Below are positions 17,761-26,245 of a DNA stretch of 37,888 bases, one piece after another; position 1 is the stretch's first letter; each line of letters opens with the position of its first letter. A model generated the notes under the pieces. It made no database searches and was not told the origin of the DNA. It was given only the letters and a program-made list of their open reading frames with translations. A program made the position numbers and the translations under genes. Source of the DNA: a virus; IMG/VR virus record IMGVR_UViG_3300021378_002673, positions 1 to 37,888 of that record; one strand, 5' to 3'.

Positions 17761-18516
17761 TTATGTAGCTGGTAATGTATCTAACCATTCCTGGATTTGT
17801 AAAGATTGTTCATATATCGTTAGATTCTGATTGTCTAAAATGTAATCAAAATTTTCCCAATCATAATTGTCTTTATCCAATGCTGTTTCGCTAACATGTG
17901 ATGAGTTATGCAAATCTCTGGTCAGCCTAATCACATACCCTCCCGCGTTCTTGACAGCATCTACCTCATCTGGAAATCTGCAATCAGTAATAATTGCCAT
18001 CTTCGGCTTATCTTTAGATATGCGGGACATCGTACTGTCTATCCATACTGTTTTTTTAATTGTCCTAAAAATATCAGTGCCTACATATTGCATTACTTCT
18101 CTAGCTGTCATTTGTTTATCAGCGTCTGCCTCAGAAGATAATGTGGTACGAGGCCAAACACAATCAACAAGTTCATTTTTATTTTCGTCTGTACCATAAC
18201 ACTGCGCGTAAGACAAACCAAGAACTTCCATGCAAACACTCTGTTTTAACGTATCAGCAAAATTATATATTTTTATGTGTTGATCCAACTCCTTATATAA
18301 ATTTGCTATAACAAAATCTTTTTGTAGTTCGTATCTTGGTGTTATTTTTTTGTATAGGTCATTACCGTAGACATCAGAAAGAGTAATGTCTCCATCCTCT
18401 TCTATTTTTATTTCTTTTGAAACTCCCATATTTGACAGAAATAGGCTAATAAAAAAATTACCAATAGTGGTTTTACCCGACTGTTTTCTTCCTGAAAGAG
18501 CTATAATTGTTCCCAT
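17761..18516 (-). CDS. Deoxynucleoside monophosphate kinase
   Basis: 251 residues from the ATG at 18516; a GTG at 18528 that overlaps the upstream TGA (GTGA) is an alternative start. The P-loop LSGRKQSGKTTIGNFF is at the N-terminus. The C-terminal half has KMAIITDCRFPDEVDAVKNA, GGYVIRLTRD and VSETALDKDNYD, typical of the phage dNMP kinase family that includes T4 gp1. It phosphorylates dNMPs to dNDPs and complements the ribonucleotide reductase and dCMP deaminase in this window. Confidence 0.85.
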   Translation of the reverse strand: MGTIIALSGRKQSGKTTIGNFFISLFLSNMGVSKEIKIEEDGDITLSDVYGNDLYKKITPRYELQKDFVIANLYKELDQHIKIYNFADTLKQSVCMEVLGLSYAQCYGTDENKNELVDCVWPRTTLSSEADADKQMTAREVMQYVGTDIFRTIKKTVWIDSTMSRISKDKPKMAIITDCRFPDEVDAVKNAGGYVIRLTRDLHNSSHVSETALDKDNYDWENFDYILDNQNLTIYEQSLQIQEWLDTLPAT

Positions 18517-18524
18517 AATAAAAC

Positions 18525-19694
18525 TCACATACTAAGTAAAGGTTTAATTTCTTCGTTAATTTGTTCAACAGACATTTCTGCAATATCGGCGGTTTTAATT
18601 TTTAAATTTTTAACATTGTAAGTTTTACAACACTTGGTCTTAATTTTATCTGCCGCTTTTTGTCCTGCTTCGTCATTGTCCATAATTGTTATTATATTCA
18701 TAGCTCCTGAAGCATCAAGTATCATTTTTTGTCTATCGCTCATAGAAGACCCAAATATCGCAACACTATTGTATATACCAGCTTCCTCAAGCCTCCATAC
18801 ATTACCGGGACTTTCTACTACTATGGCAGTATATGTATTCTTGATAAACTTTTTAGCAAACCAGATGTTATATAAGTAATTCTGCGTTTTGAGACCCTTG
18901 CTGTGTCTCCATTTGCTATGCAAAAACAATAGATTATTATCCGGGCATGGTGCTCCTTGTTCATGATAGTGCTTGCATTTATTACAAACGTCGAATATGC
19001 TTCTACCTGTACAGCCTATCATATGATGATAATCATGATCATATACTGGTACTACAATCCGACCAGACATTTCTTTACCTTTAGAAGAACAGTATCCAAC
19101 GTCATATTTATCTAAAATTTCTGGTGAAAATCCTCTATCTATATAATACTGATGTTTTAAGTCTAAATGTTTTCTTACAATATTTCTAGCTACGCCATTT
19201 TCTACTTTTTCAGAAGTATTACTGGTATTTTTTATCGCTGCTACAAACTTGCTTTTGTCTCTATGCGTATGGTCAATTGATATTTTATCAAGATCTTGAT
19301 TTATAAAGGCCAAACAAAAATTTAAAGTTTCTTGAAAAGATACAGCTTGATCTCCCGATTTTTCCCAGTTGTGTTTATGTCTAGATAGTATGCCTCTAAT
19401 AAATCCTATAATAGAACCCTTAAAAACTTCCTCACACCCATGTGTTCTACACTTCCAGTTTCCTCTATAAGTATCTCCTTCTGGATATATATTAAGAGCA
19501 GTAATATTATCACCACCATGTATTGGGCAAGCCATACTTAATAATTTACCGTTGCAAGAATATTCAATATCAAATCGCTCAAGCAATTCTTCGATATTAT
19601 CACATAATCCGTCACAAACTACTTTTAATTTGTCTTGACTAATTAAATGTGAATGTTTCTGGTTCTTCACCTTCTTCTCCAATAACAAAGCCAT
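18525..19694 (-). CDS. dnaG: DnaG-type primase
   Basis: 389 residues, shorter than cellular DnaG (about 580), mainly lacking the C-terminal helicase-binding domain. The zinc-binding site is ACPIHGG (C56, H59) with CRTHGC (C82, C87). The Toprim part has TAIVVESPGNVW (E294), then IITIMDNDEAGQ (D339, D341). A second Cys cluster, CNKCKHYHEQGAPC at 237-250, is an extra feature. The ATG at 19694 lies 56 bases inside the helicase gene but has AGGAG 9 bases upstream, which supports it. It makes RNA primers for the split polymerase. Confidence 0.9.
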   Translation of the reverse strand: MALLLEKKVKNQKHSHLISQDKLKVVCDGLCDNIEELLERFDIEYSCNGKLLSMACPIHGGDNITALNIYPEGDTYRGNWKCRTHGCEEVFKGSIIGFIRGILSRHKHNWEKSGDQAVSFQETLNFCLAFINQDLDKISIDHTHRDKSKFVAAIKNTSNTSEKVENGVARNIVRKHLDLKHQYYIDRGFSPEILDKYDVGYCSSKGKEMSGRIVVPVYDHDYHHMIGCTGRSIFDVCNKCKHYHEQGAPCPDNNLLFLHSKWRHSKGLKTQNYLYNIWFAKKFIKNTYTAIVVESPGNVWRLEEAGIYNSVAIFGSSMSDRQKMILDASGAMNIITIMDNDEAGQKAADKIKTKCCKTYNVKNLKIKTADIAEMSVEQINEEIKPLLSM

Positions 19695-21102
19695 CCTTAT
19701 CGTCTCCTGTATTATTTACTACTTCTTGTCGGGTTTTGCCTTCTGTAATCTTGGCGCACCAGCCCTTCATATGGCAATTAATATAGTCATTATCGTCTAA
19801 TCCTCCGCCATGTCTACTAATAATAGGTACCAATTTTCTATTGCCATTATCTGGTCCATCTTCTGCTATCTCTTCATCTGTTTTCCTCTTAAAAATACTG
19901 AAGTTGCTACAGAGCCATACGATTCTGTCAGAGCCACTTGCAGCGTCAGTGGTTTCTTTTGTAATTCCGTCCCTATTTAATTGTATAAATGAAACAATTG
20001 GTATTTTATACTTTACAGCAAAGTTATGTAATGCCGTCATCATAAAACCAAGAACCTGATACTCTTTCATGTCTTGAGACATACCTTGAGTATCCATCAA
20101 CTTTAGATAATCATAGAATATAACACAATCTTTAGCTGTTCCATCACTATTCATCCCCACCTCTGTCATTATCCATCTTCTCATTAAAGATATCTGCTCA
20201 TCAAAAGTTTTACCAGCAATAGATTTGTAATACAGCTTTGAGTCTTTAATTTTTTGTATGCCTTTTTCTATTTTTGTTTTGTGGCTAGCTGAATCTGCAA
20301 ATTTACCCGTTTCTATTTTATTAATAGATACTTCTGTAATCATAGCTAAGATACGGTTAATATGATCTTCCTTGTTCATTTCTGTATCTAAATTTAAAAC
20401 AGGAATACCCATTTCACTAGCAATAAAAAAGCCCATATTATCAGACAACAAGGTTTTACCCGTTTTTGGTCGGGCTGCAATAACATTAACAGTACCTTTT
20501 CTTAAGCCTCCACCAATAGAAGCGTCGTACACAGGAAATCCTGTTGGTATGCCTACTTGTTCAGTTTTGTTGTCTACAAGATGTTGAATATATTCGTCTA
20601 TATCATCACTCATAGGAGCTGGATGATTGTCTGTATCGGTTAAACTTTCTGAAAAGTTAAGTACACTATCTTCAGCTATTGATAAAATAGATGATACGTT
20701 TTCAGTACCTGTAACATCTAGTAAGTTATTTTGAGCAGATTGCAACTTCTCTCTTAGTGCTCTAGCTATCTCCAATTTTCTAATTTGTGTAGCAAATTTT
20801 CTAGCGTTTTCTTTTTCTACGGGGAAATCTATAATTGCTTTTAGATGCTGATTCTCTTCTTTTGTAGAAAATACTTTAGACATACCCAGTTCTTGAGCAC
20901 TACTATAGATAGAAGCTAAGTCTATTCGGTTTTGATTATTGTTTTCTATAGATTTTTTGATACACTGAAATATATTAGAATTACTATCTATAGTAAAACA
21001 TTTATCTGTTAATATGTCAGATACATCATAAAATATATCTGAGCCATATTTAATAATAGCTGATAGTACAGCTCTTTCAGCAGATGGGTTGGATAATATC
21101 AT
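19639..21102 (-). CDS. dnaB: DnaB-type replicative helicase
   Basis: 487 residues. The N-terminal domain begins NPSAERAVLSAIIKYG, as in DnaB. The RecA-like core has Walker A AARPKTGKTLL (211-217), NLDTEMNKEDHINRILA, DCVIFYDYLKLMD (Walker B) and IVSFIQLNRDG. It ends acidic, EEGEEPETFTFN. The gene overlaps the primase by 56 bases and follows the small Lys-rich gene by 1 base. It unwinds the template and would load with or without a separate loader; none is obvious here. Confidence 0.92.
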   Translation of the reverse strand: MILSNPSAERAVLSAIIKYGSDIFYDVSDILTDKCFTIDSNSNIFQCIKKSIENNNQNRIDLASIYSSAQELGMSKVFSTKEENQHLKAIIDFPVEKENARKFATQIRKLEIARALREKLQSAQNNLLDVTGTENVSSILSIAEDSVLNFSESLTDTDNHPAPMSDDIDEYIQHLVDNKTEQVGIPTGFPVYDASIGGGLRKGTVNVIAARPKTGKTLLSDNMGFFIASEMGIPVLNLDTEMNKEDHINRILAMITEVSINKIETGKFADSASHKTKIEKGIQKIKDSKLYYKSIAGKTFDEQISLMRRWIMTEVGMNSDGTAKDCVIFYDYLKLMDTQGMSQDMKEYQVLGFMMTALHNFAVKYKIPIVSFIQLNRDGITKETTDAASGSDRIVWLCSNFSIFKRKTDEEIAEDGPDNGNRKLVPIISRHGGGLDDNDYINCHMKGWCAKITEGKTRQEVVNNTGDDKDGFVIGEEGEEPETFTFN

Positions 21103-21103
21103 T

Positions 21104-21511
21104 TTAACCTGACTGTGTAGAACATTTATTGCATTTATATCTGTCTAAGCCTTCAAACAATAGACCTTGGCTTATAGTTTCTCTTTTCCCACAAATTCTA
21201 CATGTTACAGAAATATTCTCTACAGTAGGTCTTGTTCTGGGTGTTGGAGGAAACTTTTGTAATTGCTGATCTATCTCTTTGTCTTCCTTATGCATATTCA
21301 TTTCTGGCATATCTAAAAATTTATTTGCAGACTCTTTCTTCTTTGTTTTGGTATTCCTTGTTGTTCCTGTCTTTTTCTTTACTGTCTTTTTCTTTGCTGT
21401 CTTTTTATTGACCGTTTTAGGTTCAACATCTTCTTCTGGTAATAAAGAGCCTAATAAGTCTATAAGTTGCTGAATTTTTTCTGGGTCTTGTTTTAGTTTA
21501 TTGATGTCCAT
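21104..21511 (-). CDS. Lys-rich protein with C-terminal zinc ribbon
   Basis: 135 residues. An acidic N-terminal helix (PEKIQQLIDLLGSLLPEED) leads to a long Lys/Thr-rich linker with repeats of the type KKTAKKKTVKKKT at about residues 34-62. A zinc ribbon follows at the C-terminus: VTCRICGKRETI and YKCNKCST. The linker should bind nucleic acid non-specifically. It overlaps the preceding gene by 14 bases and sits directly upstream of the helicase, so a helper role at the replication fork is possible. No family recognised. Confidence 0.65.
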   Translation of the reverse strand: MDINKLKQDPEKIQQLIDLLGSLLPEEDVEPKTVNKKTAKKKTVKKKTGTTRNTKTKKKESANKFLDMPEMNMHKEDKEIDQQLQKFPPTPRTRPTVENISVTCRICGKRETISQGLLFEGLDRYKCNKCSTQSG

Positions 21512-21983
21512 TTTTATTTTTATTCCTATTAATAGCCATAAGGATGTCAGATAGATTTTTTATAGAGTTAGCGGTATAAGATAGTCTGTCTATTCTCTGT
21601 TTAGCATATTTTTTTATTTTGTTCAAAGACTGAGCAGCTTCGTTGTGTTTAACTGCCTGATAGTACTTTTCCACATAGCCATAGCCTTTATAGCTGTTTA
21701 ATTCGTCTGCTATGGTTTCTTTTATAGTTTCTTCAGCCCAATTGTGTCTAGCTATTTCTCTATTTAAAGTTCTTTGCACATGAAAAGCGAACTGTGATAG
21801 TCTGTATGAAATTTGAGCTGTATCTTCTGGGGATAATTTTTCAATGACATTCCTACTCATAGAGAAATATTCATTAAGTTCTTTTTCATTAATAAGAGAC
21901 TCATTATATTTAGGAAAGCCAATACTGTTTTCATAGGAATCTAAAACCTCATCCCATTCTTTTACTTTCTCTTTTGTATTCAT
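21498..21983 (-). CDS. Helical protein of unknown function near recA
   Basis: 161 residues, almost entirely predicted helix with heptad-like patterns (AQISYRLSQFAFHVQRTLN, AAQSLNKIKKYAKQRIDRL). The start at 21983 is 1 base after the small endonuclease stop. Its position one gene from recA and its small helical build are compatible with a recombination mediator of the UvsY kind, but I see no sequence motif that proves it. It could equally be a helicase-loading accessory. Confidence 0.55.
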   Translation of the reverse strand: MNTKEKVKEWDEVLDSYENSIGFPKYNESLINEKELNEYFSMSRNVIEKLSPEDTAQISYRLSQFAFHVQRTLNREIARHNWAEETIKETIADELNSYKGYGYVEKYYQAVKHNEAAQSLNKIKKYAKQRIDRLSYTANSIKNLSDILMAINRNKNKNGHQ

Positions 21984-21984
21984 T

Positions 21985-22389
21985 TTAGTTCTCTATTACT
22001 TCTTTCCATTGTGCGTCTGTTTGATCAAACTTTAACTCTAGATGTGTAATGTTGTTCAACTCACACCATTCTTTTTTCGACACATCTCTCTGTTTGGCTT
22101 TAATAAAATTAAATCTATTTCCATGATAGTGTCCAATGAACTTATAGTGCTGCTCTCCATGAACTTCTATACAGGTTTTTATTAACGGAATATAGAAGTC
22201 TAAATATAGAAGCTCTTTTCTCCTAACATGAATTGGTATTTCTTCTAGTATCTGTAAGGTTGGGTGGATCTCTTTAAGTAAATTTCTTGCTCTTAAATGA
22301 AGCTTGGACTTATTAAGCATTCTAGCATGAGAGGTGTTCCCTGTCAAGAGCCAATTTGTGGAATTGCCTTCCAAATCTATAACTATCAT
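21985..22389 (-). CDS. Small Vsr-like / PD-(D/E)XK endonuclease
   Basis: 134 residues. The nuclease core is RRKELLYLDFYIPLIK (D64), then TCIEVHGEQHYKF with E75, H77 and H81, followed by AKQRDVSKKEW (D102) and a final strand ITHLELKFDQ. This is the same superfamily pattern as the larger homing-type enzyme at 4547-5335 but without added DNA-binding modules. It sits directly after recA with a 2-base gap, so it may process recombination intermediates instead of homing. The active site looks intact. Confidence 0.7.
   Translation of the reverse strand: MIVIDLEGNSTNWLLTGNTSHARMLNKSKLHLRARNLLKEIHPTLQILEEIPIHVRRKELLYLDFYIPLIKTCIEVHGEQHYKFIGHYHGNRFNFIKAKQRDVSKKEWCELNNITHLELKFDQTDAQWKEVIEN
22319..22347 (-). 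promoter_or_regulatory. Candidate internal promoter inside the small endonuclease gene
   Basis: On the minus strand TTGACA (22347-22342), a 17-base spacer and TAGAAT (22324-22319) preceded by an extended TG match. It would read toward the helicase and primase genes. In such AT-rich DNA about one comparable match is expected by chance over the window, so this is only a candidate. Confidence 0.3.
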
Positions 22390-22391
22390 TA

Positions 22392-23411
22392 CTAAATACC
22401 CATAGTCTCTTTAATCAAAGAATAAAGCTTGTCATAACATCCAGAATTATCTACGATATATTGTCTAACTTTTTCTACCCCTTGAGCTTTGGGTTTTTCT
22501 TTTTCTTCTACAAAACTTAGAGTGTACCATGCTCCTGCTTTTTGGATCAGACCTAAATCTATAGCTAGATTCACTACTTCCATTTGTTTATCTATGCCTT
22601 GTCCATATCTTAAATAACTAGTGATAGATCCGCCCGGAGGACCCAACGAAGAGGTGACTACTTGCCATGTTACTTCTTGTCCTATTTGAGAGTTATTGTC
22701 TTTATTTAGCAACCAAGGTGAAAAAGTTTTAGCTCTAAGCTTAATGTCTGTTTGATATGCTACGGCCTGACCGCTTTTTTCTTTAAATTCTGCTCCATAC
22801 CCTGTTGGATTTCCCATAAGATGTGTAATACCAATTACTATGTTTTTATTAACAGGAATAACGTTAGCAACTTTCCTGCAAAATTTAGCCAAGAGTTTAG
22901 CCCCATCAGCTCTTTGCATTTTATTCATATCTGATGTAATTTCAGCTTCTGTACATAGGGCAGAATAAGAATCGATAATTAGTATACTTCCCGGTTCTTG
23001 ATTGATAATTTTTTCTGCGATTTGTAGATACTCTTCTGCGTGTAAGATCTTCCCTTGTTGAGAGCCTATTACATCAAATCTGTCTAAATCTAATTCTGGT
23101 ATGCCTTCTAAATCTCTCTTTTTCAATCTACCCTCAATGTTTAGGTAGTACGCTTTTCTAGGAGAAGGTAAGTCTCCTTGGTATTCGGGTTTAAGAGCAG
23201 TAGCAGCAAACGATAGGGACGTTGTAGTTTTCCCACATTTAGGCTGTCCTGTTAATACAACAAAACTGCCTTCCGGAACACCACCATTTAAAACAATGTC
23301 CAATGAGGGGCCAATAGGCACTACTAACGTAGGTTTATCTATAATTGAGTTAGCAGATAAAATAATGTTTTTACCAAAGGTTTTAGTTACTTCTTCTTTT
23401 AATTTAGCCAT
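22392..23411 (-). CDS. recA: RecA recombinase
   Basis: 339 residues from the ATG at 23411, chosen over 23429 because AGGA lies 7 bases upstream. Walker A is LTGQPKCGKTTTS (about 54-66). Walker B is GSILIIDSYSALCTEAEI, and NIVIGITHLMGNPTGYG corresponds to the loop region before the DNA-binding L2 segment. The C-terminal part has GSITSYLRYGQGIDKQMEV, as in RecA. The start overlaps the end of the upstream gene by 8 bases. It drives strand exchange, probably with SSB and the candidate annealing protein. Confidence 0.92.
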   Translation of the reverse strand: MAKLKEEVTKTFGKNIILSANSIIDKPTLVVPIGPSLDIVLNGGVPEGSFVVLTGQPKCGKTTTSLSFAATALKPEYQGDLPSPRKAYYLNIEGRLKKRDLEGIPELDLDRFDVIGSQQGKILHAEEYLQIAEKIINQEPGSILIIDSYSALCTEAEITSDMNKMQRADGAKLLAKFCRKVANVIPVNKNIVIGITHLMGNPTGYGAEFKEKSGQAVAYQTDIKLRAKTFSPWLLNKDNNSQIGQEVTWQVVTSSLGPPGGSITSYLRYGQGIDKQMEVVNLAIDLGLIQKAGAWYTLSFVEEKEKPKAQGVEKVRQYIVDNSGCYDKLYSLIKETMGI

Positions 23412-23838
23412 TTTCTTTTCCTTGATCATCTAAAATATCCATTATGCTTTTTTTGTGAGTTTTATATTCTTTTCTTGACTTTAGTTTGCTAGCATCAACT
23501 CTTTCTATTTCTGTATGTGGCTTAGAGTGGTTATTGTCGAACAAATGCTGATGGTGTTCTATAATAGCTTCTAGATGGGGAGCCCTCAATGAAAAAATTC
23601 TTACAGCCTTCCTGTCGTTTAATGCAGATATAATTGCTTGAGGATTATATGTTTTTAATAATTTATTCGCCGTGGCTATTTGACTCCTATAATACTTTTC
23701 CCAGTACTTACTCGTTTGCCAAAATCGAAAATGTAAGTCCTTTTTTTCTTTTTTAGCTTTGTGTTCACATATAATCTCTGTGATATACTGAGCAGGAGAT
23801 ACCCTTTTATCATTAGAGTATTTAGAGATATATTCCAT
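23404..23838 (-). CDS. Unknown protein directly upstream of recA
   Basis: 144 residues. The core, TSKYWEKYYRSQIATANKLL and YNPQAIISALNDRKAVRIFS, is helical and basic, followed by LRAPHLEAIIEHHQ and a Lys-rich C-terminus. It looks like a compact DNA-associated domain. It overlaps recA by 8 bases, so the two are coupled, and a recombination or replication accessory role is reasonable. I do not recognise the family. Confidence 0.6.
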   Translation of the reverse strand: MEYISKYSNDKRVSPAQYITEIICEHKAKKEKKDLHFRFWQTSKYWEKYYRSQIATANKLLKTYNPQAIISALNDRKAVRIFSLRAPHLEAIIEHHQHLFDNNHSKPHTEIERVDASKLKSRKEYKTHKKSIMDILDDQGKENG

Positions 23839-23847
23839 ACTATCGTG

Positions 23848-24207
23848 TTACTTGTTTTCGTCCAACTTGTGTATACAATTAGCAAATTTTGATTGTTCAG
23901 TGAGGGCATTCTTTTTAGAGGCATCGCTCCTCTCTGAAGCTACTTTAGTCATTATAGTAACCCCAGAAGATCCTTTTCCAGCCGTCTGATTTATCATGAA
24001 ATCTTTTGCTGTTTTTCTGGTGGATGCTGTAGCACTAGATTTTTCTTCTGTTTTTTCTTGTGTTTCTGATGTGTTATCAACATACAGCTTTACAATTCTT
24101 TTAACACTAGTTTTTGACATATCTAAAGATTCTGAAATACTATCAATATCATTACCTTGAGAATTTAACCATAAAACAGCATATCTCTTAATCAGGTTAT
24201 TATTCAT
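23848..24207 (-). CDS. Small HTH-type protein
   Basis: 119 residues. The N-terminus has NLIKRYAVLWLNSQG, then IDSISESLDMSKTSVKRIVK, a clear helix-turn-helix pattern. A Ser/Thr/Lys-rich linker follows, then a conserved-looking tail FMINQTAGKGSSGVTIMTK. The ATG shares one base with the TAA of the upstream gene. It may be a phage transcription regulator or DNA-binding accessory; the target is unknown. Confidence 0.6.
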   Translation of the reverse strand: MNNNLIKRYAVLWLNSQGNDIDSISESLDMSKTSVKRIVKLYVDNTSETQEKTEEKSSATASTRKTAKDFMINQTAGKGSSGVTIMTKVASERSDASKKNALTEQSKFANCIHKLDENK

Positions 24208-24554
24208 TAGTTGTTTTCCCTTTCAGCATTGGTCAGCCATGCTAAATTTTTTGTTTTTAAAAAAGATAAATAGTAATTAAAACACTTGTTACTTACTCTG
24301 GTATATTTATTGTGTTTGGACGATTTACAAGTATGGTCCACAAAATTTTTATGTCCACTAAATTCTGTTTGATTATCGTATCCAAAAGGATTAATTAACT
24401 TATGAGAAGGATCAATCCTAACCATATGTTTAATAGAACCTTGTGTCTTGATGATTTTGGCGTAGGTATTGGGTCCATCATCTTGGATGGTAAAATTACC
24501 CTCATTATCTTCTTCGCCCATATTCAGTTGAGTATAATAAATAGTGTCAGACAT
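24207..24554 (-). CDS. Unknown small protein, paralog of the 25250-25672 gene
   Basis: 115 residues. The C-terminal two thirds (MVRIDPSHKLINPFG, NFVDHTCKSSKHNKYTRVS, FNYYLSFLKTKNLAWLTNAE) match the gene at 25250-25672 in order: an R-x-D strand, L-x-NP, a histidine or serine before CKS, VS, FN-x-Y, LK-x-K and WL-x-x-A-x-RE. The family is not recognised. It may be a DNA-binding or virion accessory protein. It overlaps the upstream gene by 8 bases. Confidence 0.6.
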   Translation of the reverse strand: MSDTIYYTQLNMGEEDNEGNFTIQDDGPNTYAKIIKTQGSIKHMVRIDPSHKLINPFGYDNQTEFSGHKNFVDHTCKSSKHNKYTRVSNKCFNYYLSFLKTKNLAWLTNAERENN

Positions 24555-24915
24555 GATCTTTCCATAATTCTTTGGATGTTTGTTCCAGGCAGCCTGTAAA
24601 ATGATTTAAAAATACACTTATAGAATCTTTATAATTTATGCCAGTAGGAACAGGTATATGATAAGATTGATCAAATATAAATTCTGTACCTATAATCTCT
24701 CCATCATCTTTTTGGTTTAAAACTGTTCCTTCTATCTTAAAAACTACTTCTCTAGGACAATCTATTAGTTTGTCAGCAGAAGTATCTACTAAATCAGAAA
24801 AGCCATTTTGAGCATAAATTGTACCGATGGAGTCTATCGCATCTTGAGATATCTCTGCCTCTTTTAATGACTGCTTGATATGTTCTGTATTTGTTTTGTT
24901 ATTATTTATGTCCAT
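24547..24915 (-). CDS. Unknown acidic small protein
   Basis: 122 residues with an acidic helical N-terminus (TEHIKQSLKEAEISQDAIDS) and a beta-type middle (EVVFKIEGTVLNQ, GTEFIFDQSYHIPVP). It looks like a small globular protein, not a nuclease or zinc protein. It overlaps both neighbours (24906-24915 and 24547-24554), so it is part of the same coupled block. No function proposed. Confidence 0.55.
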   Translation of the reverse strand: MDINNNKTNTEHIKQSLKEAEISQDAIDSIGTIYAQNGFSDLVDTSADKLIDCPREVVFKIEGTVLNQKDDGEIIGTEFIFDQSYHIPVPTGINYKDSISVFLNHFTGCLEQTSKELWKDHV

Positions 24916-25250
24916 TTGATCCCTTTTGTCTTTTTAATTCTTTTCATATTTTTAGGTAGTGGCATTTCTGGAGCATTTTCTCTATAGTCGTTGTGTTTCT
25001 TAAACAATGCCTGCTTATGGTCTTCTGTCATTTTATCTCGATTTCTGTTAGCTAAATCTCCTATTGTTTTAAGTTCGGAGTCTGCCTTCACTACAGAACC
25101 TGTCATGTTAGCTAAGTCGTGTTGATAGTATCTGTTAGTATTTTCTGACTGACAGAGTGTACATAGTTGTTTATCTGTATATTGAGAAATAGAAGATACT
25201 ATACTAAATATTTCTCCACAATCATCACAAATAAAAGTATATTCTGGCAT
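24906..25250 (-). CDS. FmdB-like zinc-ribbon protein
   Basis: 114 residues from the ATG at 25250, which overlaps the TAA of the upstream gene as TAATG; an earlier in-frame start would give 11 extra residues lying inside that gene. The N-terminus MPEYTFICDDCGEIFSIV followed by LCTLCQSENTNRYYQ is the hallmark of FmdB-family zinc ribbons. A Lys/Arg-rich tail ends KRIKKTKGIKW. Members are usually called putative regulators, but the biochemical role is not established. Confidence 0.7.
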   Translation of the reverse strand: MPEYTFICDDCGEIFSIVSSISQYTDKQLCTLCQSENTNRYYQHDLANMTGSVVKADSELKTIGDLANRNRDKMTEDHKQALFKKHNDYRENAPEMPLPKNMKRIKKTKGIKWT

Positions 25251-25672
25251 TATACTAATTCTCTCTGTGCTTCTTTGAGCCATCTGATATCTTTGGATTT
25301 TAAATATTGAATATACTTATTAAATACAGAAGGAGAAACCTCTTTAAAAGAACTAGTGCTTTTACATACTGAATTTATAAAATGATTATTCTTCTTGTCT
25401 TTAACAGTAGATAATAGGTTTACTGGATTAAATAACTCTTGGTCAGCATCCATTCTAATGTAATACCTATAGTCATTACCTCTTTTATCTCCAAAATGCT
25501 TAGTGGGTTTATCTGGTGTCGCCTTAGCACACACTTTAGACTCATCAGATTCGCATCTGGGATATCCTTTATCGTCAGTAAAATCTTCAGAACCGAATAC
25601 ACAATACAATTTTTCTTGTTTAGGCGTTCGATTTGTGTTGTCAGAAACAAATTCGTTTTGGTCAATTCTCAT
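25250..25672 (-). CDS. Unknown small protein, paralog of the 24207-24554 gene
   Basis: 140 residues from the ATG at 25672, supported by AGGA 6 bases upstream; a GTG one codon earlier is less likely. It shares with its paralog the segment IRMDADQELFNPVN, NHFINSVCKSTSSFKEVS, FNKYIQYLKSKDIRWLKEAQ. It has a longer N-terminal part with several Cys (YPRCESDESKVCAKATP). The two copies are separated by two other genes, suggesting an old duplication. Function unknown. Confidence 0.6.
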   Translation of the reverse strand: MRIDQNEFVSDNTNRTPKQEKLYCVFGSEDFTDDKGYPRCESDESKVCAKATPDKPTKHFGDKRGNDYRYYIRMDADQELFNPVNLLSTVKDKKNNHFINSVCKSTSSFKEVSPSVFNKYIQYLKSKDIRWLKEAQRELV

Positions 25673-25675
25673 CAC

Positions 25676-26245
25676 TTATCCTGTATAAATTTTCCATTCT
25701 TCTGGTATCTTATCTTTCATAATAGATAATCTAGACGTCACATGCAAGTATTTATGATTACTAAATGGTCTAATTGGTTTATTCTGTAGTTTCATCTGGG
25801 CTTGTTGTGGGGTTTTATTGCTTTTTTTAAGATTACACTTAGTACAAGCGGTAACTATATTAGTCCAAGTAGTGGGGGATTTGTCTGTAAAAAGCCATTG
25901 AGATTTTGGTATTACATGATCGTAGGTTAATTCTTGTTGAGAACATTTTTTGCTACAATACTGACAAGTATAATTATCTCTAATAAATAAATTTTTTCTA
26001 GAAAAATTAACAGAATGTTTATGTAGTTTTAAATAATTCCTAATTTTGATTACAGCAGGTAGAAACGTTTTATTGTTAGCTCCTTTTATGAAGTCTGTTT
26101 TATAGTATTCTATTATGTCCATAGGAAAGGCGTCTGTTCTATGGTTCAGTCTATAAGACCAAACAATAGCTCTTTTCCATTCTACTATGGCAACAGGGCT
26201 GTAGTCTGCATTAAGAACCAAGCATGGTTTATGATCTATTCTCAT
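25676..26245 (-). CDS. HNH endonuclease
   Basis: 189 residues. The N-domain CLVLNADYSPVAIVEWKRA is typical of a widespread HNH family. The HNH core has YTCQYCSKKC (C94, C97), LTYDHVIPKSQ (D109, H110), TNIVTACTKCNLKKSN with N129, C134 and C137. All key residues are present. It overlaps phoH by 17 bases. It may nick DNA in packaging or recombination, or be a mobile free-standing nuclease. Confidence 0.85.
   Translation of the reverse strand: MRIDHKPCLVLNADYSPVAIVEWKRAIVWSYRLNHRTDAFPMDIIEYYKTDFIKGANNKTFLPAVIKIRNYLKLHKHSVNFSRKNLFIRDNYTCQYCSKKCSQQELTYDHVIPKSQWLFTDKSPTTWTNIVTACTKCNLKKSNKTPQQAQMKLQNKPIRPFSNHKYLHVTSRLSIMKDKIPEEWKIYTG

Noticed and set aside
17867-18199. 110-codon plus-strand reading frame
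   Set aside because: It is antisense to the dNMP kinase, whose motifs are clear.
25251-25283. Longer start for the FmdB-like protein
   Set aside because: The family starts M-P-x-Y at the ATG at 25250, which also forms a TAATG junction with the upstream stop.
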